This document shows positions 16,401 to 23,880 of a stretch of DNA of 64,000 nt, in pieces. Position 1 is the first letter of the stretch. Every line of letters begins with the position of its first letter. The stretch is from Streptomyces griseus (GTDB lineage Bacteria > Actinomycetota > Actinomycetes > Streptomycetales > Streptomycetaceae). The position numbers were made by a program, and so were the translations under genes. The DNA lies in assembly GCF_001715295.1 (NCBI RefSeq), contig NZ_MDKB01000004.1:186001-250000 (forward strand). Reading direction: 5' to 3'. The notes under the pieces are model-generated. The model was not told where the DNA came from, ran no database searches, and saw only the letters and a program-made list of their open reading frames with translations.

Positions 16401-17286
16401 CGGCGGCCACCGGTTCGGCGGGCGCCACGGCCTCGGGCCCGGCCTGCACGACCGGCTCGGCAGCCGTCTCGGGCCCGGCGTGGACCGCAGGCTCGACAGC
16501 CGCCACGAACGCGGGCTCAGCCTGGACCGGCGGCTCAGCCTGGACCGCAGGCTCGCCCGACTCGGCCACCGACCCGGGCCCGGCCTGCACGACCGGCTCG
16601 GCGGGCGTCACGAACCCGGGCCCGGCCTGGACGGCCGGCTCCGGCTGGGCTCCGGCCTCGGCCTGGGCCGCCGGTACGGCCTGGGCGGCCGCCTCCGGCG
16701 GCTGGGCACCCCACGGGGTCCCGCCCTGCGGCGGGATCTCCCCGAGCTGGGGACCGGGCAGCCGGGCCCCGTCGTCGGCCGGGAGGCCGACGTACTCGGG
16801 CCCCGTCGTCGGCGGTACAACGTGCCGTACGGGCGTGGGGCTCTGCGGTGCGCCGGCGGGGCCGCGGTCCGCGAGCGAACGCACCACTCCGCCGCTCGGC
16901 GTGCCGCCGTAGGACGGCGCCTCGGGAGAGGCGGGGCCGCGGTGCGGGCGGCGCCGGGCAGCCGGGGCCGCGTGGGCGGCCACGGGCACCTGGGCGGGGG
17001 CCGGGATGCGGACCGCGCCGACGTCGGTGGCCCCGGAACCGTGGGCGCCGCCCGCGGTCCGGTCCGCCGAGGGGCGCGCGTGGGCCCGCGGCTGGGGCTC
17101 GGACTGCCCCGCCGGTGCGTCGCTCCACGCGCCCTGGGGTGCCGGCATCAGGAGGAGGTCGTCGTCGGGCGTCTGCTCGGAGGGTTCGAGGAAGGTGTGC
17201 GCGTCCGGGGCGGGGACGCCCGGCTGCTCCACCATGCCTGCGTTCTCCGGCAGTCCCTCACCCGGGATCCGGCCGGTGTCAGTCAT
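13498..17286 (-). CDS. cobT: BluB-CobT fusion with a ~690-residue low-complexity N-terminus
   Basis: 1262 residues from ATG 17286 (GAGGGG upstream). Residues 1-690 are Pro/Ala/Glu/Val-rich, with degenerate repeats such as EPVVQAGP and PVVAPEP and no predicted fold. About 690-905 is a BluB/nitroreductase-like domain (ERRDIRNGFRSDPIP, HTAPSVGHSQPWDFV, LGRHTQPQMAPYSS), which cleaves FMNH2 to 5,6-dimethylbenzimidazole. About 912-1262 is CobT (IFAGDHGVHAQGVTAWPQEV, GEMGIANTTASAAL, HRSAEPGH, ending in an acidic active-site region DLRLGEGTGALLALP), which makes alpha-ribazole phosphate. Together they build the lower B12 ligand. The N-terminus may be a flexible tether. Confidence 0.9.
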   Translation of the reverse strand: MTDTGRIPGEGLPENAGMVEQPGVPAPDAHTFLEPSEQTPDDDLLLMPAPQGAWSDAPAGQSEPQPRAHARPSADRTAGGAHGSGATDVGAVRIPAPAQVPVAAHAAPAARRRPHRGPASPEAPSYGGTPSGGVVRSLADRGPAGAPQSPTPVRHVVPPTTGPEYVGLPADDGARLPGPQLGEIPPQGGTPWGAQPPEAAAQAVPAAQAEAGAQPEPAVQAGPGFVTPAEPVVQAGPGSVAESGEPAVQAEPPVQAEPAFVAAVEPAVHAGPETAAEPVVQAGPEAVAPAEPVAAAQPVAAAEPATAPEAVPAPAADAVPDPAPVPVADAVPAPAPQDASAPAAAPVPPAETVVPEPVAPVEPDAVEKPVAEPVATATPDVPAGAPAEAAVATADEGPLAPLEVPAPAAENPTPAAVPLTPTDPAEPVRPEAVEAVAAPVQVPPAADVTPEPAAVPAPQAAQAAEAAPVAEAPPAAEAAPVAEDAPQAPVAVEEPSAAPEPEPEAPEAQELPAPAATVQPEPVVAPEPTPAAAPEPVAEAAPVVQPEPVVAPEPVPAAAPEPVAEAAPVVDPEPVVEPEPVPVPQAEIPAPAESEAGAGPEIIETPEAEVEEAVSQEAGDPQPVPSGTGAPSAEGPASPDPETATPETQAPEAAPSGTQVPEAGTPENQAIEAEEFHVAADEAPATPPAPGYDDAEREAVLRVMRERRDIRNGFRSDPIPHEVLLRVLEAAHTAPSVGHSQPWDFVVIRSAETRRSMHELAQRQRDAYAKSLPKARAKQFKELKIEAILDTPVNIVVTADPTRGGRHTLGRHTQPQMAPYSSALAVENLWLAARAEGLGVGWVSFFDEREMVRALGLPEHLEVVAYLCVGYVDEFPEEPELMQAGWSKRRPLSWVVHEETYGRRALPGEEPHDLLQETIANIRPLDAKALGEAWERQKRMTKPAGALGMLEIISAQLSGLSRKCPPPIPEPAAVAIFAGDHGVHAQGVTAWPQEVTAQMVANFLGGGAVCNAFAAQVGAEVCVVDVGVAAELPATPGLLPRKVRPGTADFTTGPALTRDEVLAAIEVGIETARDLVAAGNKGLLTGEMGIANTTASAALICVYTGMDPAEVTGRGTGINDEMHARKVDVVRRALELHQPDPADPIGVLAAVGGLEHAAMAGFLLGGASLRTPVILDGVSAGAAALVARAIAPEALAACIAGHRSAEPGHVAALNKLGLRPLVDLDLRLGEGTGALLALPIVQSAARAMHEVATFDSAGVTEK

Positions 17287-17619
17287 GCGTACCCCTCGCC
17301 CATCGTCAGTGCTCCTTCGGCCCTTCGCCGGGATGCCCGAACCATGGCACGCCGGTGCTCGTCGACTAGAACGAGCGGGCTCGCCGCGCGGCACGAAACG
17401 CGCGCGGAGGTATACATTCTCGCGGTCGTTCGCCGCCGCGGCAGACGGATCTGCCACGGCTCGCTGTGGACTGCGCCACGTTGCGCGTCCCCCCGGTGGT
17501 GCCGTACCACATCGCGGACCAAAACGGTCCCCTTTTCCGGACATTGACGAACGAACCGTCGAACGGCCGGGTGCGGTACAACAATCGGTCAGCTTACCTC
17601 GCACCAGGTCGGCGGCACC

Positions 17620-18858
17620 TCAGGGGGCGAGGTCGGAACGCAGCGCGGAGAGCAGGAAGACGACGGACCGTTCGCGCTCGGTCCAGGCGGAGGTGTCGAG
17701 TTCGACGGACTGGAGCAGCGAGCACTCGACGGTGTAACCGTTCCCCGCGAGGGCCGCGCCGAGGGCCTCGGCCTCGTCCCGGTTCGACGCGTGGGTGACG
17801 ATGCGTTCCGGCCGCCGGTCGGCGACCGCGGTGACGACGGGGACACCCCCGCCGCCGATGCGTACGACGTCCGGTTCCGGCAGGCGCTCCAGTACGTGCG
17901 GTGCCTGGCCCTGGACGACCTGGACGGGCACCTGGAAGGCCCGGGCCGCCGCCGCGGTGCGCGCGCAGGCGTCCGGGTCGCTGTCGACGGCCAGTACCGC
18001 GGCACCGAAGCGGGCCGCCTCGACCGCGAGGGCGCCGCCGCCCGACCCGATGTCCCAGACCAGGTCGCCGGAGCGGGGACCGAGGCGGGCCAGTTGGGCG
18101 GCGCGCAGCCCGGGCGACTCGCCCTCGCCGTGCTCCTCGGAACCACGGGGTGCGCCGGGTGCGCCGAAGGCGGCCTCGGGCAACGCCCAACCGCGCATGC
18201 CCCGGGCGCAGTCGGGCCGGCGTCCGCCGATCCAGGCTCCGCCGGACGTCTCCGGGCCGCTGCCGATGACGATCACGACGTTGGGGTCGCGCCAGGTGTG
18301 GTCGGCGACCTTGTCCGAGGTGAGCACGGTGACGCGCTCGCGTTCGGTGCCCAGTTCCTCGCAGATCACGAAGGTGCGGTGAACGCCTTCGAGGAGCAGG
18401 GCGAGTTCGGCGGGGCCGGCACCCGGGGAGGTGAGCACGGCGACCTTGTGGTGTGCGCGGCAGACGTTGACCGCGCGGCGCAGGGTGCGTGGGTGGGCGA
18501 CGACTATCTGGGCGTCGTCCCACGGCATGCCGGCGCGGGCGAAGGCGGTGGCGACGGAGGAGACGGCGGGAACGACCTCGACCTCGAGGCCGTGTTCGGG
18601 TGCGCGCAGGGTCCGTACGACGCCGAAGAGGCCGGGGTCGCCGTCGGCGAGGACCACGGGGCTGCCGCGGTGGCCGGCGATCCTTCGTGCGGCCAGGTCG
18701 ACGCTGCCGAGACGGATGCGTTCGGCGCGCTCCGGGACTTCGGGGAGTGCGAGGTGGTGGGCGGCTCCGGCGACGAGCGTGGCGGCCGAGAGCGCGGCCG
18801 TCGCCGCTCTGGTCAGAGGCGAGCCGTCCCAGCCGATCACCGTGACCCGGTCGGCCAT
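17620..18858 (-). CDS. cobL: precorrin-6Y C5,15-methyltransferase (decarboxylating)
   Basis: 412 residues. The N-terminal half is a tetrapyrrole methylase (VTVIGWDGSPLT, PVVLADGDPGLFGV, VEVVPAVSSVATAFARAGMPWDDA) and the C-terminal half, from about residue 250, is a class I SAM methyltransferase with VWDIGSGGGALAVEAAR and VDSDPDACART. This is the CobE-CobT bifunctional layout of CobL, which methylates C5 and C15 and removes the acetate side chain of precorrin-6B. It lies upstream of bluB-cobT on the same strand with 333 bases between, so a separate promoter is likely. No cobalamin riboswitch was recognised in that gap. Confidence 0.92.
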   Translation of the reverse strand: MADRVTVIGWDGSPLTRAATAALSAATLVAGAAHHLALPEVPERAERIRLGSVDLAARRIAGHRGSPVVLADGDPGLFGVVRTLRAPEHGLEVEVVPAVSSVATAFARAGMPWDDAQIVVAHPRTLRRAVNVCRAHHKVAVLTSPGAGPAELALLLEGVHRTFVICEELGTERERVTVLTSDKVADHTWRDPNVVIVIGSGPETSGGAWIGGRRPDCARGMRGWALPEAAFGAPGAPRGSEEHGEGESPGLRAAQLARLGPRSGDLVWDIGSGGGALAVEAARFGAAVLAVDSDPDACARTAAAARAFQVPVQVVQGQAPHVLERLPEPDVVRIGGGGVPVVTAVADRRPERIVTHASNRDEAEALGAALAGNGYTVECSLLQSVELDTSAWTERERSVVFLLSALRSDLAP

Positions 18859-18979
18859 CGTCGTGTGTCTCCAGAGGTCTTCTCGGGCGGGAGCTCTGCG
18901 CGGTCGTGGCGGAGCAAGGGTGAGCGTATCCGGTCCGTACCCGTGTCCGACCGGCGGCTGCCCGGAGACCGGGCGCGGG

Positions 18980-19624
18980 TCAGCGCCAGTCGTCGTAGGT
19001 GTAACCGCCCGCGTCGGCGAGCTGCTCGGCGACGCCTTCCAGGTCCTCGGGCAGAAGTCCCCAGACGATGAGGTCGGTCCTGATGTCGGTCCAGCCGCCG
19101 TCCGTGCCGTTCTCGGTCCGGGTCCGCGCTATCCGGGCGTTGCGCAGGACTCCCTCGCTGATGCAGCCGAGCTTCTGGGCTACCTGCTGCGAGGCGGTGT
19201 TGTCCGCGGGGGTGCGCAGTTCGATGCGCTCGAAGGCCTGGTCGCGGAAGAGCCACTCGGCGAGTGCCAGCACGGACTCGGTGGCGTACCCCTCGCCGCG
19301 CGCCCAGGGTGCGGTGATGTAGCGGACCTCGGCCGCCAGGGTGCGCCAGTCGGTGTTGAGGAGCCGGACGGATCCGACGAGGCGCTGGGTGAGGAACTCG
19401 GTGACGGCGAAGACGATGCCGTGGCCCTGGGTGCGCTCGGCGGGGGCGATCCGGCGGACCCACCGTTCGGCGTCGACCTGGGTGTAGGGGTGCGGTGCGT
19501 CGACCCAGGCGGTGACGAGTTCGTCGTTCATCATCTCGATGTACGCGGGGACGTCGGCCATGTCGAAGGGGCGCAGCACCAACCGGTCCGTGCTGATGGA
19601 GATGGACGGGAAGGTGGTAGTCAT
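18980..19624 (-). CDS. GNAT N-acetyltransferase (RimJ/RimL type)
   Basis: 214 residues from ATG 19624, with GGAG 7 bases upstream; an ATG four codons earlier is possible. The N-terminal STDRLVLRPFDMADVPAYIE pattern and the acetyl-CoA region APWARGEGYATESVLALAEW, followed by RIELRTPADNTASQQVAQKLG, are typical of RimJ/RimL-like ribosomal-protein or small-molecule acetyltransferases. The substrate is unknown. It lies between cobL and metQ but shares no function with either that I can see. Confidence 0.85.
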   Translation of the reverse strand: MTTTFPSISISTDRLVLRPFDMADVPAYIEMMNDELVTAWVDAPHPYTQVDAERWVRRIAPAERTQGHGIVFAVTEFLTQRLVGSVRLLNTDWRTLAAEVRYITAPWARGEGYATESVLALAEWLFRDQAFERIELRTPADNTASQQVAQKLGCISEGVLRNARIARTRTENGTDGGWTDIRTDLIVWGLLPEDLEGVAEQLADAGGYTYDDWR

Positions 19625-19709
19625 GCGCAGCTCCATGCCGAAGACCGTGTAAAGGCACAGCATGCAGCATCGGGGCCGTCCCGCGCATGGCCGGGCCGGG
19701 GACGGCGGA

Positions 19710-19740
19710 GCCCCGCGCACCCGGTGCGGGTGTGCGGGGC
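19710..19740 (-). terminator. hairpin terminator after metQ
   Basis: GCCCCGCGCACCC (19710-19722) pairs with GGGTGTGCGGGGC (19728-19740) around a 5-base loop, with one G-T pair. It starts 24 bases after the metQ stop, placing the end of the metNIQ transcript before the GNAT gene. Confidence 0.7.
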
Positions 19741-19764
19741 CCGGTGAGCGGGTGCCGTGAGCTG

Positions 19765-20631
19765 TCAGGATGCGACGGGGGTCCCGAAGGCAGGGATGAT
19801 CGAGCCCTGGTAGGTGTCCTCGATGTACTTCTTGACCTCGTCCGAGTTGAGGAGCTTCGCGAGCTTCTGGACGCGGGCGTCCTTCTCGTGCCCCTCCTTG
19901 ACGGCCAGGAAGTTGGCGTACGGGTTCTTGTCGGCGCTCTCCAGCGCCAGCGAGTTCTTGCCCGGCTTCAGACCGGCCTCGATGGCGTAGTTGCCGTTGA
20001 TGACGGCGGCGTCGACGTCGTTCAGGGCGCGGGGCACGGTCGCGGCCTCCAGCTCCTTGAACTCCAGGCCCTTCTTGTCCGTGATGTCGCTGAGCTTGGC
20101 ACTGGTGCCGACGCCCGCCTTGAGGGTGATCAGGCCGTTGTCGGCGAGGAGCTGGAGGGCGCGGCCCTCGTTGGTGGTGTCGTTGGGCACGGCGACGGTC
20201 TGGCCGGCCTTGATGTCCTTGATGTTCGCGGCCTTCTTGGAATAGAGGCCGAGCGGCTCCAGGTGCACGTCGACGACCGGCACGATGTGGGTGCCGTTCT
20301 TCTTGTTGAAGTCGTCGAGGTAAGGCTTGTGCTGGAAGAAGTTGGCGTCGACCTGGCCGTTCTCGGTGGCGGTGTTCGGCAGGACGTAGTCCGTGAACTC
20401 CTTGATCTCCAGCTTGAGCCCGGCCTTCGGCGCCAGGTTCTTCTTGACGTACTCGAGGATGTCGGCGTGGGGCGTCGGGGACGCGGCGACGACGAGGGCC
20501 TTGGAGGTGTCGGCGTCCGCGCCGGTCCCGCCCTTGGCGGCGGGGTCGGAGTCCGTACCGCAGGCGGCGAGGCCCAGGGCGAGGGCGGCGGTCGCTGCGG
20601 CCGCAGCGGTGATCTTGATGTTCTTACGCAC
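19765..20631 (-). CDS. metQ: methionine ABC transporter substrate-binding lipoprotein
   Basis: 288 residues from GTG 20631. A basic N-terminus (RKNIK) and Ala-rich helix lead to a lipobox with the lipidated Cys at residue 24 (GLAACG). The mature domain is NlpA/MetQ-type: VAASPTPHADILEYVKK, IKEFTDYVLPNTA, DANFFQHKPYLD, VAVPNDTTNEGRALQLL, NVDAAVINGNYAIEAG-like block and NPYANFLAV. It captures L- or D-methionine outside the membrane for MetI/MetN. It is the last gene of metN-I-Q. A related specificity (Met sulfoxide or N-formyl-Met) is possible. Confidence 0.93.
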   Translation of the reverse strand: MRKNIKITAAAAATAALALGLAACGTDSDPAAKGGTGADADTSKALVVAASPTPHADILEYVKKNLAPKAGLKLEIKEFTDYVLPNTATENGQVDANFFQHKPYLDDFNKKNGTHIVPVVDVHLEPLGLYSKKAANIKDIKAGQTVAVPNDTTNEGRALQLLADNGLITLKAGVGTSAKLSDITDKKGLEFKELEAATVPRALNDVDAAVINGNYAIEAGLKPGKNSLALESADKNPYANFLAVKEGHEKDARVQKLAKLLNSDEVKKYIEDTYQGSIIPAFGTPVAS

Positions 20632-20700
20632 GAAGAGTGCCTCTTTCGGTGGTGAGGTGGTGCGCCCGGACAAGGAGTTCGGGCTTCTGGGGAGATGAGG

Positions 20701-21372
20701 TCAGGAGGAGGTGCGGCCCCGGCGGGCCAGCAGGCGTACGGCTCCGTCGCCGATCAGCTGGATCACGGTCACGATGAGGATCAGGAGCGCGACGGTGATG
20801 AGCATGAACTGGTTGTCGAAGCGCTGGAATCCGTACGTCACGGCCTTGGAGCCGAGCCCCTCGCCGCCGACCGCTCCGGCCATCGCCGAGTAGCCGATGA
20901 GCACGATGACGGTGGTGGTGACCGCGGAGACGAGCGAGGGCAGGGCCTGGGGCAGGAGGACCTTGCGGATGATCGTGGGGATGGACCCGCCCATCGACTG
21001 GACCGCCTCGACCAGGCCGTGGTCGACCTCGCGCACCGCCGTCTCGACGAGCCGCGCGAAGAAGGGGATGGCGCCGACGGCGAGCGGCACGATCATGGCG
21101 GACGGTCCGATGAAGGTGCCGACGACCCAGGTGGTGAAGGGGATCAGGGCGATCAGCAGGATGATGAACGGCAGCGAGCGGCCGATGTTCACGATCACGC
21201 CGACGACCTTGTTGACCACGGTGTTCTGCAGCAGTCCGCCCTTGTCGGTGAGGACGAGCAGAACGCCCAGCGGCAGTCCGCCGGCGACGGTGACAAGAGT
21301 GGACCAGAGCACCATGTAGAGGGTGTCGATGGTCCCCTGGGTGAGCAGCGGCTGCATTTCGGACCAGGTCAC
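20701..21372 (-). CDS. metI: methionine ABC transporter permease
   Basis: 223 residues with a GTG start at 21372 overlapping the metN TGA (GTGA). It has five or six hydrophobic helices in the MetI pattern, starting after a WSEMQPLL head. The BPD-transporter coupling region is EVDHGLVEAVQSMGGSIPTII followed by KVLLPQALPSLVSAV, where it contacts the MetN ATPase. The chain ends in a basic tail (LLARRGRTSS). Translational coupling with metN is expected from the overlap. Confidence 0.94.
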   Translation of the reverse strand: MTWSEMQPLLTQGTIDTLYMVLWSTLVTVAGGLPLGVLLVLTDKGGLLQNTVVNKVVGVIVNIGRSLPFIILLIALIPFTTWVVGTFIGPSAMIVPLAVGAIPFFARLVETAVREVDHGLVEAVQSMGGSIPTIIRKVLLPQALPSLVSAVTTTVIVLIGYSAMAGAVGGEGLGSKAVTYGFQRFDNQFMLITVALLILIVTVIQLIGDGAVRLLARRGRTSS

Positions 21373-22439
21373 TTCGCCACCTCCTCGGTGAGCGGTGCGG
21401 ACACGGGGGCGGGGATGCCGGTGGCGCCGGCGGGCTCGCCGCCGACGATCTCGGCCTGGAGGCCCTGCTCGCGCAGGAAACCGATGGGCACGACGTTCTC
21501 CTCGAAGCGGCCGGGCAGCTCGATGCGCATCCGGCCGATCTGCCGGCCGCCGACGGTGTCCATCGCGGCACCGAGGATCGAGATGTCGATGTTGTACGTA
21601 CGGGAGAGCTGCGAGATCACCGGGCGGGCGGCCGCGTCGCCGTGGAAGGTGACGTCGACGACGGTGCGGCCGGGTCCGGAGGCCGTGCCGCCGACGGGGA
21701 ACAGCGCGTGGGCCAGCTCGGAGCCGGGGGTGGCCAGCAGCGTGCCGACCGTGCCCGATTCGACGACGCGTCCCCGCCTCATCAGGGCGGCCGAGTCGCA
21801 GACGGTCTTGACGACGTCCATCTCGTGGGTGATGAGCAGGACGGTCAGGCCGAGCTCCTGGTTGAGGTCGCGCAGGAGCTGCAGGATGGAGCGGGTGGTC
21901 TCGGGGTCCAGGGCGGAGGTCGCCTCGTCGGAGAGGAGCACCTTGGGGTCGCCGGCCAGGGCGCGGGCGATGCCGACGCGCTGCTTCTGACCGCCGGAGA
22001 GCTGCCCGGGGTAGGCCTTCGCCTTGTCGGCGAGGCCGACGAGGTCGAGGAGTTCCAGGGCCTTACGGGTGCGTTCACGTCCGGAGACGCCGAGGATCTC
22101 CAGGGGCAGTTCGACGTTGTCCCGGACGGTCCGCGAGTCGAGCAGGTTGAAGTGCTGGAAGACCATGCCGATGCGGCTGCGCGCCCGCCTCAGCTCCTGG
22201 CCGGCGCGCCGGCCCCGGCCGGCCAGGGCGGTGAGGTCCTGCCCGGCCACCGTCACGGTGCCGGACGTGGGGCGTTCCAGCAGGTTGACGCAGCGGATGA
22301 GGGAGGACTTGCCGGCACCGCTCTGTCCGATGACGCCGTAGACCTCTCCTTCGCGGACGTGCAGATCCACGCCGTCCAGGGCGGTGACCTCGCGGCCGCG
22401 TGACTGGTAGACCTTCGTGAGGCCCGAAGTGGTGATCAC
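21369..22439 (-). CDS. metN: methionine ABC transporter ATP-binding protein
   Basis: 356 residues, with the start placed at GTG 22439 (VITTSGLTKVYQ) because family members begin there; the frame stays open 18 codons further up. Walker A is GQSGAGKSS at about 38-46, with Q loop VFQHFN, signature LSGGQKQRV, Walker B KVLLSDEATSALDP and switch His in LLITHEMDVV. The C-terminal ~90 residues form the NIL/ACT-like domain that lets methionine inhibit transport from inside. First structural gene of metNIQ, 209 bases after the stop codon of a Met/Cys leader ORF. Confidence 0.94.
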   Translation of the reverse strand: MITTSGLTKVYQSRGREVTALDGVDLHVREGEVYGVIGQSGAGKSSLIRCVNLLERPTSGTVTVAGQDLTALAGRGRRAGQELRRARSRIGMVFQHFNLLDSRTVRDNVELPLEILGVSGRERTRKALELLDLVGLADKAKAYPGQLSGGQKQRVGIARALAGDPKVLLSDEATSALDPETTRSILQLLRDLNQELGLTVLLITHEMDVVKTVCDSAALMRRGRVVESGTVGTLLATPGSELAHALFPVGGTASGPGRTVVDVTFHGDAAARPVISQLSRTYNIDISILGAAMDTVGGRQIGRMRIELPGRFEENVVPIGFLREQGLQAEIVGGEPAGATGIPAPVSAPLTEEVAK

Positions 22440-22648
22440 AGGGTTTCCGTCACTGTCGAGTGCGCGGCGCGGTGTCCGCCGGGCACGGGGCATTCGTCTG
22501 CTGAGACTGTTCTCAGTGGTCGACCGGTGGGAGTCCCCCCACGGCCGGGCGGCCGGGCGCGGCGCATGCCGGGGCAGGCCCGATCCGCAGGAGTGCGGAC
22601 GGCGCGTGGCTCAATCTCGCTTCGGGGCGCGAGGATCGGCGGGGGCCC

Positions 22649-22735
22649 TCAGAACGTGCGCATTCGACACATACAACGAGCACCGGGCGCGGTGATCGCC
22701 TCGGTCGCAGGGCTGCGGAAGCTCGTCGTGGTCAT
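22649..22735 (-). CDS. 28-residue leader peptide ahead of metNIQ
   Basis: ATG 22735 to TGA 22649-22651 encodes MTTTSFRSPATEAITAPGAR followed by CMCRMRTF. The last nine residues, RCMCRMRTF, hold two Cys and two Met codons just before the stop. It lies 209 bases upstream of metN on the same strand. This arrangement is what a ribosome-mediated attenuator sensing Met and/or Cys supply would look like. The weak GGGG ribosome site and the lack of an obvious single terminator/antiterminator pair are cautions. Short actinobacterial leader ORFs with Cys-rich ends are known before sulfur genes; this specific assignment is inference. Confidence 0.6.
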   Translation of the reverse strand: MTTTSFRSPATEAITAPGARCMCRMRTF

Positions 22736-22775
22736 GGCCCCAGTAAAACAGACGTGACGTTCCGCCAAGCCCTCC

Positions 22776-22792
22776 TGTCCGTATAGCGGACA
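22776..22792. promoter_or_regulatory. palindrome over a possible -10 box upstream of the met leader
   Basis: TGTCCGTATAGCGGACA: arms TGTCCG/CGGACA around TATAG. Read on the minus strand the centre gives TATACG, a plausible -10 element 45-50 bases before the leader ORF. A repressor bound here would block transcription of the leader and metNIQ. The regulator is not identified and no -35 is obvious. Confidence 0.4.
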
Positions 22793-23001
22793 CGCCTGGA
22801 CGTCCGGCCGCCTTCTGCCGGGAGTCCGTCCCACCCCTGTGACCTGCGGCGATACGGAACCGAGCGCTCCGCCTGCCTGGCGCGCCCCGGCACCCGGCTC
22901 ACGGCGGCTGTGGCCAAGGCCACGATCCCCCGGCACCCGCCGTACGGCCCCGCGCCAGGGGCGCACGCGGCCGTACCCGCGGTCCGTAATACCCTCGGGT
23001 C

Positions 23002-23361
23002 ATGCTTGACGCCCTGACGGTCGCGGTCGCCGTGACCGCGCTCGCCCTCGCCGCCTGGTGCGGACTGGCCGCCTACCGGGACCAGCCCACCAAGGACTGG
23101 CACTTCATCGGGATGGCGGTCGTCTCCGTGCTGGCACTGGCCCAGCTCGTGGTGGGGATCGTGCAACTCGCCCGGGGCGAGCGGCCGGACCAGGGCATGA
23201 CGATCTTCATCGCCTATCTGATCGGCTCCTTCGCGGCCGTGCCCGCGGCGGGCTTCCTGTCACTGACGGAGCGGACCCGCTGGGGTTCGGTGACCGTGGC
23301 GGCGGGCGCGGTGGTGCTGGCCGTCCTCGAAGTGCGGCTCTACGACATCTGGGGAAAGTGA
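23002..23361 (+). CDS. integral membrane protein, four predicted spans
   Basis: 119 residues from ATG 23002. Hydrophobic segments lie near 4-24, 36-58, 67-86 and 92-113, with short polar loops (YRDQPTKDWH; RGERPDQGM). A TAATAC element sits 11 bases before the start (22987-22992), so a leaderless or very short-leader transcript is likely. The stop TGA overlaps the GTG start of the next gene (GTGA), so the pair is an operon. No family motif is recognised; a small paired membrane complex is one possibility. Confidence 0.75.
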   Translation: MLDALTVAVAVTALALAAWCGLAAYRDQPTKDWHFIGMAVVSVLALAQLVVGIVQLARGERPDQGMTIFIAYLIGSFAAVPAAGFLSLTERTRWGSVTVAAGAVVLAVLEVRLYDIWGK

Positions 23362-23810
23362 CCGTGACCGACACCGACCGCACCGGGACGTCCGCGGGCC
23401 CTCGGACCCGGCCGAAGCAGCAGTTCGAACTCGGCACGGGACCGGGGCGCGTACTGGTCTGGTTCTACGGGGTGTTCACCGTGGCGGCCGCCTCCCGCGC
23501 GGTGGTCCAGATGATCCTGGACTTCGGCCGCGCGCCCCTGGCGTACGTGCTGTCCGCCGTCGCCGCCGTCGTGTACGGCTTCATCACGTACTCGCTGGTG
23601 CGGGGCGGTGAGAAGGCGCGCAGGGCGGCGCTGGTGTGCTGCGCCGCCGAGCTCGCGGGCGTGCTGGTCGTCGGTACGTGGACCCTGGCGGAGCCGTCCG
23701 CGTTCCGCGACGCCACCGTCTGGTCGGACTTCGGCATGGGCTACCTGTTCATCCCGGTGATCCTGCCGGTCACCGGGATGATGTGGCTGCGCCGCGCGCG
23801 GAGCGCGTGA
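23358..23810 (+). CDS. integral membrane protein, four predicted spans
   Basis: 150 residues. GTG at 23358 overlaps the stop of the upstream membrane gene. A polar N-terminus of about 30 residues (TDTDRTGTSAGPRTRPKQQ) is followed by four hydrophobic segments, near 32-54, 61-82, 90-112 and 125-143, ending in a basic tail (RRARSA). The arrangement resembles small actinobacterial membrane proteins of unknown role. A second GTG two codons on is an alternative start. The next gene is convergent. Confidence 0.75.
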   Translation: MTVTDTDRTGTSAGPRTRPKQQFELGTGPGRVLVWFYGVFTVAAASRAVVQMILDFGRAPLAYVLSAVAAVVYGFITYSLVRGGEKARRAALVCCAAELAGVLVVGTWTLAEPSAFRDATVWSDFGMGYLFIPVILPVTGMMWLRRARSA

Positions 23811-23880
23811 CTCCCGGCTCCGCCCCGGCTGTTCGCCGTCCGGCGGGTGGCCGCCGTGCGGCGGGCCACCCGGCGGGCGT

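Noticed and set aside
17287-17619. Cobalamin riboswitch ahead of bluB-cobT
   Set aside because: No B12-box-like GCCACTG core was seen on the minus strand. The 333-base gap has short hairpins (GGACC-GGTCC) and a TATACC element only.
22440-22760. SAM riboswitch upstream of metN
   Set aside because: I looked for the paired stems and conserved cores of SAM-I/IV and did not see them by eye. A covariance-model search would be decisive.
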